A stretch of DNA of 43,227 nucleotides from Vicinamibacteria bacterium (lineage in GTDB: Bacteria > Acidobacteriota > Vicinamibacteria > Fen-336), in contig JAICEW010000010.1 in assembly GCA_025923995.1 (NCBI GenBank), forward strand, positions 1 to 43,227. Direction: 5' to 3'. This document shows, one piece after another, positions 27,078 through 34,042 of the stretch. The position numbers and the translations under genes are program-made. Position 1 is the first letter of the stretch. Every line of letters starts with the position of its first letter. The notes beneath the pieces were generated by a model. The model was not told the origin of the DNA, ran no database searches, and saw only the letters and a program-made list of their open reading frames with translations.

Positions 27078-28241
27078 TTGGGTAGCTTCATCGGCGCAGG
27101 TCCGTTCGACGGCGGCGACGACCTCATCGTCCGGGGCGACCTGGAGACGACGAGCGTCGCCGAGCTGTTCCGCTCGCTGGTGGGCAGCCGCGAGACGGGC
27201 ATCCTCACGCTGCGCAACGGCGAGATCACCAAGAGCGTGTACATCCAGAAGGGCCGCGTAGTGTATGCGGCCAGCACCAACCCCGACGAGCGGCTGGGCG
27301 AGAGCCTGCTGGTGCTGGGCAAGATCACCGCGCGCCAGTACCTGGAGGCCTCGCGCATGATCCGCCCGGGGCGGCGGCTGGGCGGCATCCTGGTCGAGCT
27401 GGGCGCCCTGGAGCCGGACGACCTGATCCCGTCGGTCGAGCAGCACGCGCGCGAGATCCTGATGGACCTCTTCGGCTGGGTCCACGGCGAGTACGAGCTC
27501 AACATCAAGGACATGGACCCGGACAACGTGATCACGCTCAACATCTCGACCGAGAACCTGATCCTGGAGGGCATCCGCCGCTGCCGGTCCTGGAGCCAGG
27601 TGGCGCGCGGGATCGGCGGGATCGACACCGTCTACCTGCCCACCGGCAACACCGAGGTGCTCTTCAAGCTGGAGCTGAGCGCGGAGGAGCAGGAGGTGCT
27701 CTCGCACGTGAACGGCCGCTCCACTGTCGAGCACATCTGCGACGTGTCGTACCTGTCGAACTACGAGACCTGCCGCGTGCTGTGGGCGCTGGACGTCCTG
27801 GGCGTGGTCAAGCGGGTGCAGGGGGCGGCGGAGGCGCACGCCGCCGGCGAGGGCGCGCGCGAGCACCAGAAGATCCTGGACCTGGAGGGGATCGTCGAGA
27901 CCTTCAACTCCATGTTCGGGCGGATCTACGGGTTCCTGCAGGGCCGCGTGGGCGGTGGCGTCGACGAGTTCATGGACACGGCGCTCGACGAGGTGGGCCG
28001 GCAGTACGGCGCGCTGTTCGAGGGCGTCGACCTCAAGCACTACGGGCGCGCGGACTACGAGCAGATGCTCGCGAACATCGCGGACCTGCCGGCCGACCAG
28101 CGCAAGGCCATCATGGTGTCGGGGCTCAACGAGCTCATGTACGTGATGCAGCTGCAGGTGCGGACGCGCTACGGAAAGCAGGAGGAGGCGGTGGTGGCGG
28201 GCCTCATCAAGGAGGGGCTGCGGCGTTTGAGCGGATCCTGA
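27078..28241 (+). CDS. DUF4388 (PATAN-type) domain protein
   Basis: A 387-residue cytoplasmic protein starting at TTG 27078, four bases after the stomatin stop, with GGAG 10 bases upstream. The N-terminal DUF4388 domain (about 12-110) shows 'L-E-T-T-S-V-A-E-L-F-R-S-L-V-G-S-R-E-T-G' and 'K-S-V-Y-I-Q-K-G-R-V-V-Y-A'. A second segment with 'R-R-L-G-G-I-L-V-E-L-G-A-L' (resembling a GspE/MshEN N-terminal turn) follows, then helices to the end. DUF4388 domains occur in signalling proteins of Myxococcota, Desulfobacterota and Acidobacteriota and are thought to be protein- or ligand-binding modules linked to gliding, pili or two-component systems. The placement directly behind nfeD-stomatin suggests a role with that membrane scaffold; this is inference. 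Confidence 0.85.
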   Translation: MGSFIGAGPFDGGDDLIVRGDLETTSVAELFRSLVGSRETGILTLRNGEITKSVYIQKGRVVYAASTNPDERLGESLLVLGKITARQYLEASRMIRPGRRLGGILVELGALEPDDLIPSVEQHAREILMDLFGWVHGEYELNIKDMDPDNVITLNISTENLILEGIRRCRSWSQVARGIGGIDTVYLPTGNTEVLFKLELSAEEQEVLSHVNGRSTVEHICDVSYLSNYETCRVLWALDVLGVVKRVQGAAEAHAAGEGAREHQKILDLEGIVETFNSMFGRIYGFLQGRVGGGVDEFMDTALDEVGRQYGALFEGVDLKHYGRADYEQMLANIADLPADQRKAIMVSGLNELMYVMQLQVRTRYGKQEEAVVAGLIKEGLRRLSGS

Positions 28242-28291
28242 CGCGGCCGGCTGCGGGGGATGCCGTAAGATAGACGGGACGGGGAGGCGAT

Positions 28292-29011
28292 TTGGCGCAT
28301 CAGGACGACTACTTCTACGAGATCCAGCTCAGCAACAAGCAGCTCGTGTTCTATTTCATGGCCGGCGCCACCGGGCTCATCCTGAGCTTCCTGGCCGGCG
28401 TGATGGTCGGGCGCGGCGTGGACCAGGGGGCGGACGTGCAGGCCGCCCGCGGCACGCCCGTCGAAGAGCGCGTGGTGACGGAGGAGACCGTCCGTCCGGC
28501 GCCTCCGGCGGCCGAGGAGCTGACCTACGCCCAGCGGCTGGAGAGCGACAAGGCCGACGAGGGGCTCGAGAAGCCGGCCCCGGCCGCGCGCACGATCGCG
28601 GACAAGCCGCCGACCGCCTCCGCGCCCGCCGCCGTGGCGTCGGCGCCGGCCGCGACGCTGCGCGAGGCCCCGGCGCAGTCCCAGGCTCCCGCGCCACCCG
28701 TGACGACCCGGCCCGAGCCGAAGCCGTCCGCGAAGCCGGCCACGCCGCCGCGCACCGCGGCCGCCGAGGCGCCCGCGGCCCGGGGACAGTTCACGATCCA
28801 GGTGGGTGCGTTCAAGGACCGCGCGAGCGCCGATGCCATCATGGGCCGCCTCAAGGGCAAGGGGTTCGCGGCCTACGTGGTGGCTCCGGCGAACCCCGAC
28901 GGGCTCTTCAACGTGCGCGTCGGCTCCTTCGGCGCCCGTCCCGACGCCGAGCGCGTCCAGACCCGCCTGCGGGACCAGGAGAAGTTCAAGCCGTTCATAG
29001 TCAAGAACTGA
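28292..29011 (+). CDS. SPOR-domain membrane protein
   Basis: A 239-residue protein starting at TTG 28292 with GGGGAGG (28281-28287) upstream. A short cytoplasmic N terminus, one membrane helix (about 19-39), a long Pro/Ala-rich periplasmic linker (about 60-160), then a SPOR domain (about 163-239) opening with 'F-T-I-Q-V-G-A-F-K-D' and containing 'Y-V-V-A-P' and 'F-N-V-R-V-G-S-F'. SPOR domains bind denuded glycan strands in septal peptidoglycan, so the protein probably localises to the division site, like FtsN or DedD. It ends at a strong hairpin that closes the nfeD unit; TAAGAT at 28266 might be a -10 of its own. Confidence 0.92.
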   Translation: MAHQDDYFYEIQLSNKQLVFYFMAGATGLILSFLAGVMVGRGVDQGADVQAARGTPVEERVVTEETVRPAPPAAEELTYAQRLESDKADEGLEKPAPAARTIADKPPTASAPAAVASAPAATLREAPAQSQAPAPPVTTRPEPKPSAKPATPPRTAAAEAPAARGQFTIQVGAFKDRASADAIMGRLKGKGFAAYVVAPANPDGLFNVRVGSFGARPDAERVQTRLRDQEKFKPFIVKN

Positions 29012-29043
29012 TCAGGGGGGCGGCTGCGTCGCCGCCCCCCTGA
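29012..29043 (+). terminator. Strong hairpin terminator after the SPOR gene
   Basis: TCAGGGGGGCGGC (29012-29024), loop TGCGTC, GCCGCCCCCCTGA (29031-29043): a perfect 13-bp stem starting one base after the stop codon. No T tract follows (next bases GACCCCCC). Confidence 0.75.
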
Positions 29044-29126
29044 GACCCCCCGCGCTCGCGCCGGGAGTGAATCCCGTCGCTCGCTTGGCCCGTGGCCGTC
29101 GGTTCGAACCAGGATGGGGCGTCTCA
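29041..29126 (+). promoter_or_regulatory. lipA leader region with long-range inverted repeat and central palindrome
   Basis: TGAGACcCCCC (29041-29051) can pair with GGGGcGTCTCA (29116-29126), 10 pairs with one mismatch. Between them is the palindrome GGTTCGAACC (29101-29110). The left arm shares TGA (29041-29043) with the upstream hairpin, so the two structures compete for three bases. No clear promoter is seen. Function is unknown; chance pairing in GC-rich DNA cannot be excluded. Confidence 0.25.
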
Positions 29127-29130
29127 ACAT

Positions 29131-30027
29131 ATGAACAGCGATCGCTCCGTGACGATCGAGCGCCTGCCGGCCTGGGCGCGCAAGGGCGATCCGCTCTCGC
29201 CGGCCGCGCGGTCGGTGCGCGTGCTGCTCCGGGAGCAGCGGCTGCACACGGTCTGCGAGGAGGCGCGCTGCCCGAACCTCTCCGACTGCTTCAGTCGGGG
29301 CACGGCGACGTTCATGCTCCTCGGCGACCGGTGCACGCGCCGGTGCGACTATTGCTCGGTCGACACGGCGCGTCCGCTGCCGGTCGACGCGGAGGAGCCG
29401 GCGCGCGTGGCCGACGCGGCCCATCGGCTGGGCCTGCGCTACGTGGTGCTGACGTCGGTGGCGCGGGACGACCTGCGCGACGGGGGCGCCTCCCAGTTCG
29501 CGGCGTCGGTCCACGCGGTCCGCCTGAAGCTGCCCGAGGCCGAGATCGAGGTGCTGACGCCCGACTTCAAGGGCGACCAGGACGCGCTGCGCTCGGTCCT
29601 GTCGTCCGCGCCCGACGTGTTCAACCACAACATCGAGACGGTGCCGCGGCTGTTCCCCCAGGTGCGCGCGCAGGGTGACTACGCGCGGAGCCTCCGCCTG
29701 CTCTCGGACCTCAAGCGGCTGCGTCCCGGCCAGGTCACGAAGAGCGGGCTCATGATCGGCCTGGGGGAGACGGACGACGAGGTCGTGGGCGTGCTGGCCG
29801 ACCTGAGGTCGTGCGGCGTCGACATCGTGACGCTCGGCCAGTACCTGCAGCCGACCCGTGCCCACCGGCGCGTCGATCGCTACGTCACTCCCGAGGGCTT
29901 CGCGTCCCTGGAGCGCCGCGCGCGCGAGCTGGGCTTCCCGACGGTCTACTCCGGCGTGTTCGTGCGCTCGTCGTTCCACGCGGCCGAGGTGTTCCACGGC
30001 CGCGGCGCCGCGGCCCCTCCCGCGTGA
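29131..30027 (+). CDS. lipA: Lipoyl synthase
   Basis: A 298-residue radical-SAM enzyme that inserts two sulfurs into octanoyl groups on lipoate-dependent proteins. The auxiliary cluster ligands are C42, C47 and C53 (C-E-E-A-R-C-P-N-L-S-D-C). The radical-SAM cluster motif is C68-x3-C72-x2-C75, and the fourth ligand of the auxiliary cluster is in R-S-S-F (279-282, usually R-S-S-Y). All cluster ligands are present, so the enzyme should be active. ATG 29131 gives the family length; a GTG at 29092 in frame only adds residues encoded by the leader. lipB is not in the window, so octanoyl transfer is encoded elsewhere. The stop overlaps the lnt start (GTGA). Confidence 0.96.
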   Translation: MNSDRSVTIERLPAWARKGDPLSPAARSVRVLLREQRLHTVCEEARCPNLSDCFSRGTATFMLLGDRCTRRCDYCSVDTARPLPVDAEEPARVADAAHRLGLRYVVLTSVARDDLRDGGASQFAASVHAVRLKLPEAEIEVLTPDFKGDQDALRSVLSSAPDVFNHNIETVPRLFPQVRAQGDYARSLRLLSDLKRLRPGQVTKSGLMIGLGETDDEVVGVLADLRSCGVDIVTLGQYLQPTRAHRRVDRYVTPEGFASLERRARELGFPTVYSGVFVRSSFHAAEVFHGRGAAAPPA

Positions 30028-31565
30028 ACGTCACCCAGTGGCCCGGCTGGCGCGGCGAGGCGCTGGCGGCTCTGTCCGGCGTCCTGCTCGCGCTGTCCTT
30101 CCCCAAGTTCGGCCACTGGTCGCTGGCCTGGATCGCGCTGGCGCCCCTGCTGATGGCGGTGGCGGCGGCCCCGACCGGCCGGAGCGCGTTCCGGCGCGGC
30201 TACGTCACCGGCGCGGTCTCGTCCATCGGGATCGTCTACTGGACCGAGGCCGTCGTGGTCCAGTTCGGAGGGCTGCCGCTGGTGGTGGGCATCGTCGTGA
30301 TGGTGCTCCTCAGCCTCGCGCTCGCCTTGTTCCCGTCGCTCTTCGCGTGGATGGTGTGGCGCTGGGTCCGTCGCTTCGGGGCCGCGGCGGTGCTGCTCGC
30401 GCCCGTCGCCTGGGTCGCCACGGAGATCCTGCGCGCGCACACGCTGTTCCGCTTCTCCTGGTGCCTGCTGGGCTACAGCCAGCACTCGAACCTGCCCTTC
30501 ATCCAGATCGCGCAGTACGGCGCGGTCTACGTCGTGTCCCTGGTGGTGGCGGCCTCGAGCGCGGTCCTCGCGTACCTGGCCCTGGCCCGGACCCCGAGGG
30601 CGCGCGCGGGCGCCGCGTCCGGGCTGGTGATCCTGGTCTGGGCCGTCGGCATGCACGGGGCCTGGATGCTCTCCCGTCCGATCGCTTCCTCCGGACGCGT
30701 CCGCGTGGGACTGGTGCAGGCCTCCATCCGCCAGGACGAGAAGTGGGACCCGGCCCGGGCCTGGAGCAACATCGACCGCCACGTCGCGCTCACCCAGCGC
30801 GCGGCCGACCGCGGCGCGCGGTTCGTGGTCTGGCCGGAGTCCGCGGTGCCGTTCTACTTCGACCACACGCCGGGGCTCGGGGCCCAGCTGCGCCAGCTGG
30901 CCCAGACCCGCCGGCTGCACCTGCTGTTCGGCAACGACGACCGCGACGCGCGCGGCGAGGGGCGCATCCGCTACTTCGTGGGCGCCAAGATGCTCGACCC
31001 CGGCGGCGAGCTGGTGCTGCGCTACCACAAGCTGCGCCTGGTGCCGTTCGGCGAGTACGTGCCCATGCAGCCGCTGCTGACGCTGGGCGGCCGCTACGCC
31101 GCCAAGCTGGTGGACCAGGTCGCGGACTTCACGCCCGGCAGCGAGCACGTGCTGGGCCAGGTCGAGGGCCACCCGGTGGGGGCCACCATCTGCTACGAGG
31201 CGATCTTCCCCGACCTGGTGCGCGGGTTCGCGGCGGGCGGGGCGGAGATGCTGGTCAACATCACGAACGACGGCTGGTACGGCCGCACCTCGGCTCCGTA
31301 CCAGCACCTGGCCATGGCCGGCTTCCGCGCGGTCGAGAACGGCAAGTACCTGGTGCGGGCCGCCAACACCGGCATCACCGCGGTCGTGGATCCGCGCGGG
31401 CGCGTGCTGGAGAAGACCGCGCTGTTCGAGGAGACGGTCCTGGTGCGCGACGTGCCCTTCGTGCCCGGCACGACCTTCTACGCCCGGCACGGGGACGTGT
31501 TCGCCTGGACCTGCTTCGCGGCGGCGGTCGTCCTCACGGGAGCGACGCTACGAAAAGTACAATGA
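30024..31565 (+). CDS. lnt: Apolipoprotein N-acyltransferase
   Basis: A 513-residue inner-membrane enzyme that adds the third acyl chain to lipoproteins, needed in diderm bacteria for export to the outer membrane. About seven N-terminal membrane helices (to about residue 220) precede a nitrilase-type periplasmic domain with the catalytic triad E272 (W-P-E-S), K336 (Y-H-K-L-R-L-V-P-F-G-E-Y) and C390 (I-C-Y-E), spaced as in the E. coli enzyme (267, 335, 387). A last helix follows. GTG 30024 overlaps the lipA stop by four bases. Its substrates in this window include the lipoproteins at 14144-14638 and 32699-33607. Confidence 0.96.
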   Translation: MNVTQWPGWRGEALAALSGVLLALSFPKFGHWSLAWIALAPLLMAVAAAPTGRSAFRRGYVTGAVSSIGIVYWTEAVVVQFGGLPLVVGIVVMVLLSLALALFPSLFAWMVWRWVRRFGAAAVLLAPVAWVATEILRAHTLFRFSWCLLGYSQHSNLPFIQIAQYGAVYVVSLVVAASSAVLAYLALARTPRARAGAASGLVILVWAVGMHGAWMLSRPIASSGRVRVGLVQASIRQDEKWDPARAWSNIDRHVALTQRAADRGARFVVWPESAVPFYFDHTPGLGAQLRQLAQTRRLHLLFGNDDRDARGEGRIRYFVGAKMLDPGGELVLRYHKLRLVPFGEYVPMQPLLTLGGRYAAKLVDQVADFTPGSEHVLGQVEGHPVGATICYEAIFPDLVRGFAAGGAEMLVNITNDGWYGRTSAPYQHLAMAGFRAVENGKYLVRAANTGITAVVDPRGRVLEKTALFEETVLVRDVPFVPGTTFYARHGDVFAWTCFAAAVVLTGATLRKVQ

Positions 31566-31583
31566 CGAGTGGGAGGGAACGAC

Positions 31584-32712
31584 GTGGCTGACGACCTGAT
31601 GCAGCGCTTCTCCGACCTGGCAGCGAGGGCCGCGGACATTCGCGGCTATCTTTGAGGACGGCAAGCTGCGTGACGAGCTGGGCCGCCTCGAGACGAGGAT
31701 GGCCGACCCCGACTTCTGGAAGGACCAGCAGGAGGCGCAGAAGGTCCAGAGGCGCCGCAAGCGGATCGAGGCCGACCTCGACCTGCTGAAGCGCCTGCGC
31801 TCGCAGGAGGACGACACGAAGGTCCTCCTGGAGTGGCGCGAGGCGGGGGAGGACGTCGACAAGGACCTGAGGCCGGCGCTCGACGCGCTCACCGGGACGA
31901 TCGAGGGCGCCGAGACCCAGAAGATGCTCGGCGGCGAGCACGACCGCGCGGACGCGATCCTCTCGATCAACGCGGGCGCGGGCGGCACCGAGAGCCAGGA
32001 CTGGGCCGAGATGCTGCTGCGGATGTACCTGCGCTGGTGCGACCGCCACGGGTTCAAGCGCGACATCACCGACATCCAGGCGGGCGAGGAGGCGGGCATC
32101 AAGAGCGTGACCGTCCTGGTGCACGGCGAGTACGCCTACGGCAACCTGGCGGTCGAGGCGGGCGTGCACCGCCTCGTGCGCATCAGCCCCTTCGACTCCG
32201 CCGCCCGCCGGCACACCTCGTTCGCGTCCGTGTTCGCCTGGCCCGAGATCGACGAGGAGATCGAGATCGAGATCCAGGACAAGGACCTGCGCGTCGACAC
32301 CTACCGCTCCAGCGGCGCCGGCGGGCAGCACGTCAACGTCACCGACTCCGCGGTGCGCATCACCCACCTGCCGACGAACATCGTGGTCTCCTGCCAGAAC
32401 GAGCGCAGCCAGATCCGCAACCGGGAAGTGGCCATGAAGGTGCTGAAGGCCCGCCTCTACGACCTGGAGCTGCAGAAGCAGAAGGCGAAGCTGGACGCGG
32501 TCGAGAGCGCCAAGAAGGACATCGCCTTCGGCAGCCAGATCCGGTCGTACGTCATGCAGCCCTACCGCATGGTCAAGGACCACCGCACCAAGTACGAGGT
32601 GGGCGACGTGGACCGCGTGATGGACGGCGACCTGGACGGGTTCATCAAGGCCACGCTGATGGCCAAGGCCAAGGGCACCCTGGGTCAGGCGGCGGCGGGT
32701 GAGGACGTGTAG
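31584..32712 (+). CDS. prfB: Peptide chain release factor 2, with programmed +1 frameshift
   Basis: RF2 ends translation at UGA and UAA. Reading starts at GTG 31584 (GGGAGGG 6 bases upstream), runs 23 codons to T-A-T C-T-T, meets in-frame TGA at 31653-31655, and must shift +1 to continue from GAG 31654. The product is then 375 residues. The downstream part carries the RF2 marks: S-P-F tripeptide (201-203) and G-G-Q (246-248), with numbering almost equal to E. coli. The frameshift autoregulates RF2: low RF2 slows termination and favours the shift. The next codons encode the family sequence, so this is regulation and not a broken gene. It follows lnt after 18 bases; TACAAT at 31558-31563 may be a -10. 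Confidence 0.95.
31641..31655 (+). promoter_or_regulatory. prfB programmed frameshift site (CTT-TGA)
   Basis: TAT-CTT-TGA at 31647-31655 matches the conserved slip site encoding G-Y-L before the stop. The preceding hexamer CGCGGC (31641-31646) takes the place of the usual internal Shine-Dalgarno AGGGGG. The base after TGA is G rather than the usual C. Confidence 0.88.
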
Positions 32713-33607
32713 GTGGGCCGGGCCGCTCCTCGCGGCCTCGGTCCTTCTCGCCTGCGAGCGGACGGCCGCGACCGCTCCGCCGCCTCCGGCGTCCGCGGCC
32801 CCCGGCGGGCCGACGCTCGCGTACGAGCGCACCGTCGGCGGCAACCAGGACCTGTACGTCACCGGGGCGGACGGCAAGGAGCGCCGCCTCACGAACGAGG
32901 CGGGCACGGACATGCTGCCGCGCTACAGCCGCGACGGGAAGACGATCTACTTCGCGTCCGAGCGCACCGGCAACTGGCAGCTCTACACGATCCCGGCGGA
33001 GGGCGGGCCCGCGCGCCGCGTCCGCACCAACGCGTTCCGCGAGTGGCAGGTCGAGCCGTCCCCGGACGGGCGCAGCATCGCCTTCCTCTCGAACCAGGGC
33101 GGCCCGGAGCAGCTCTGGGTGATGGACCTCGCGTCCCAGGCGCAGCGCATGATCGTCGCGCACGGCCGCAAGACCATCTTCGGCAACCCGTCCTGGAGCC
33201 CGGACGGCCGCCGCCTCACGTACTCGTCCAACGCGGAGGTCGGGCACCAGATCTACGTGGCGAACGCGGACGGCACCGGCGAAACGCGCATCACCGGTTA
33301 CCGCCGCGGAGGGTGCGAGCCGCGCTTCCACCCCGACGGGCGTCACGTGCTCCACATCAGCCGCGGGCACCTGGCCGAGAAGAGCCGCATCGTCCAGCGT
33401 GACCTCACGACGGGGGAGGAGAAGGTGCTCGTGGACTGGCCGGCCCTCAACTACACCCCGACCTACTCGCCCGACGCGAGCGAGGTGGCGTTCACGTCGA
33501 ACGTCACGGGCGACTGGGTGGTCTATCGCCAGCGCCTGGCCGACGGGAAGTCGTGGCGCGTCACCTTCGGGCCCGGATCGGCCCGCTCGCCGGAGTACAG
33601 GCCGTAG
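32699..33607 (+). CDS. Lipoprotein with TolB-like PD40 beta-propeller repeats
   Basis: A 302-residue protein with a signal peptide and lipobox L-L-A-C (C19), then a short Pro/Ala linker and a beta-propeller built of PD40/TolB repeats: 'L-P-R-Y-S-R-D-G-K-T-I-Y-F-A-S', 'V-E-P-S-P-D-G-R-S-I-A-F-L-S', 'N-P-S-W-S-P-D-G-R-R-L-T-Y-S-S', 'Y-T-P-T-Y-S-P-D-A-S-E-V-A-F-T'. It resembles the TolB propeller and the DUF5050-like domains but has no N-terminal TolB domain, and no tol genes are near, so it is not TolB itself. It begins at GTG 32699, overlapping the end of prfB by 14 bases. Likely attached to a membrane facing the periplasm; the ligand is unknown. Confidence 0.85.
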   Translation: MRTCRWAGPLLAASVLLACERTAATAPPPPASAAPGGPTLAYERTVGGNQDLYVTGADGKERRLTNEAGTDMLPRYSRDGKTIYFASERTGNWQLYTIPAEGGPARRVRTNAFREWQVEPSPDGRSIAFLSNQGGPEQLWVMDLASQAQRMIVAHGRKTIFGNPSWSPDGRRLTYSSNAEVGHQIYVANADGTGETRITGYRRGGCEPRFHPDGRHVLHISRGHLAEKSRIVQRDLTTGEEKVLVDWPALNYTPTYSPDASEVAFTSNVTGDWVVYRQRLADGKSWRVTFGPGSARSPEYRP

Positions 33608-33610
33608 GCG

Positions 33611-34030
33611 ATGATGCGCCAGACGAGCGAGCGCCTCGCAATCACCACCAGGCGTGGGCTCAACGAGATCACGTCCGCGGTGGAGGCGGTGGTCGAGGCG
33701 TCGCGCGTGCGCGAGGGGCTCTGCACCGTCTTCATCCGCCACACCTCGGCCAGCCTCCTCATCCAGGAGAACGCCGACCCCGCGGTCCAGCGGGACCTGG
33801 AGGCGTTCCTCTCGCGCCTCGTGCCCGAGGGCGACCCGCTCTACACCCACACCGCGGAGGGCGACGACGACATGCCCTCGCACGTGAAGGCGGCGCTCAC
33901 GCGGACGAGCGAGCCGATCCCGATCGCGGATGGCCGGCTGGTGCTGGGGACCTGGCAGGGGCTCTACGTCTGGGAGCACCGCCGGCGGTCGCACCGCCGC
34001 CAGGTCCACGTCCACGTGATCGGAGAGTAG
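33611..34030 (+). CDS. yjbQ: YjbQ/UPF0047-family protein (secondary thiamine-phosphate synthase enzyme)
   Basis: A 139-residue protein of the UPF0047/YjbQ family. The signature is present: 'F-I-R-H-T-S-A-S-L-L-I-Q-E-N-A-D-P' (about 41-57), 'D-D-D-M-P-S-H' (about 84-90) with conserved His, and 'G-T-W-Q-G-L-Y-V-W-E-H-R' (about 113-124). The family forms a trimeric beta-barrel; members have weak thiamine-phosphate synthase activity, and the conserved His and Glu residues may bind metal. It is the last gene of the lipA unit, three bases after the propeller gene, and converges on mrcA with only 12 bases between. The true cellular role remains open. Confidence 0.92.
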   Translation: MMRQTSERLAITTRRGLNEITSAVEAVVEASRVREGLCTVFIRHTSASLLIQENADPAVQRDLEAFLSRLVPEGDPLYTHTAEGDDDMPSHVKAALTRTSEPIPIADGRLVLGTWQGLYVWEHRRRSHRRQVHVHVIGE

Positions 34031-34042
34031 CCGCCCGGCGCT

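Noticed and set aside
29041-29126. A possible tRNA, prompted by GGTTCGAACC and terminal complementarity
   Set aside because: The T-stem flanks do not pair, there is no anticodon arm or D arm in the right places, and no CCA or proper acceptor stem.
31653-31655. In-frame stop making prfB a pseudogene
   Set aside because: CTT-TGA is the conserved RF2 programmed frameshift site, and the +1 frame continues with the full RF2 domain set.
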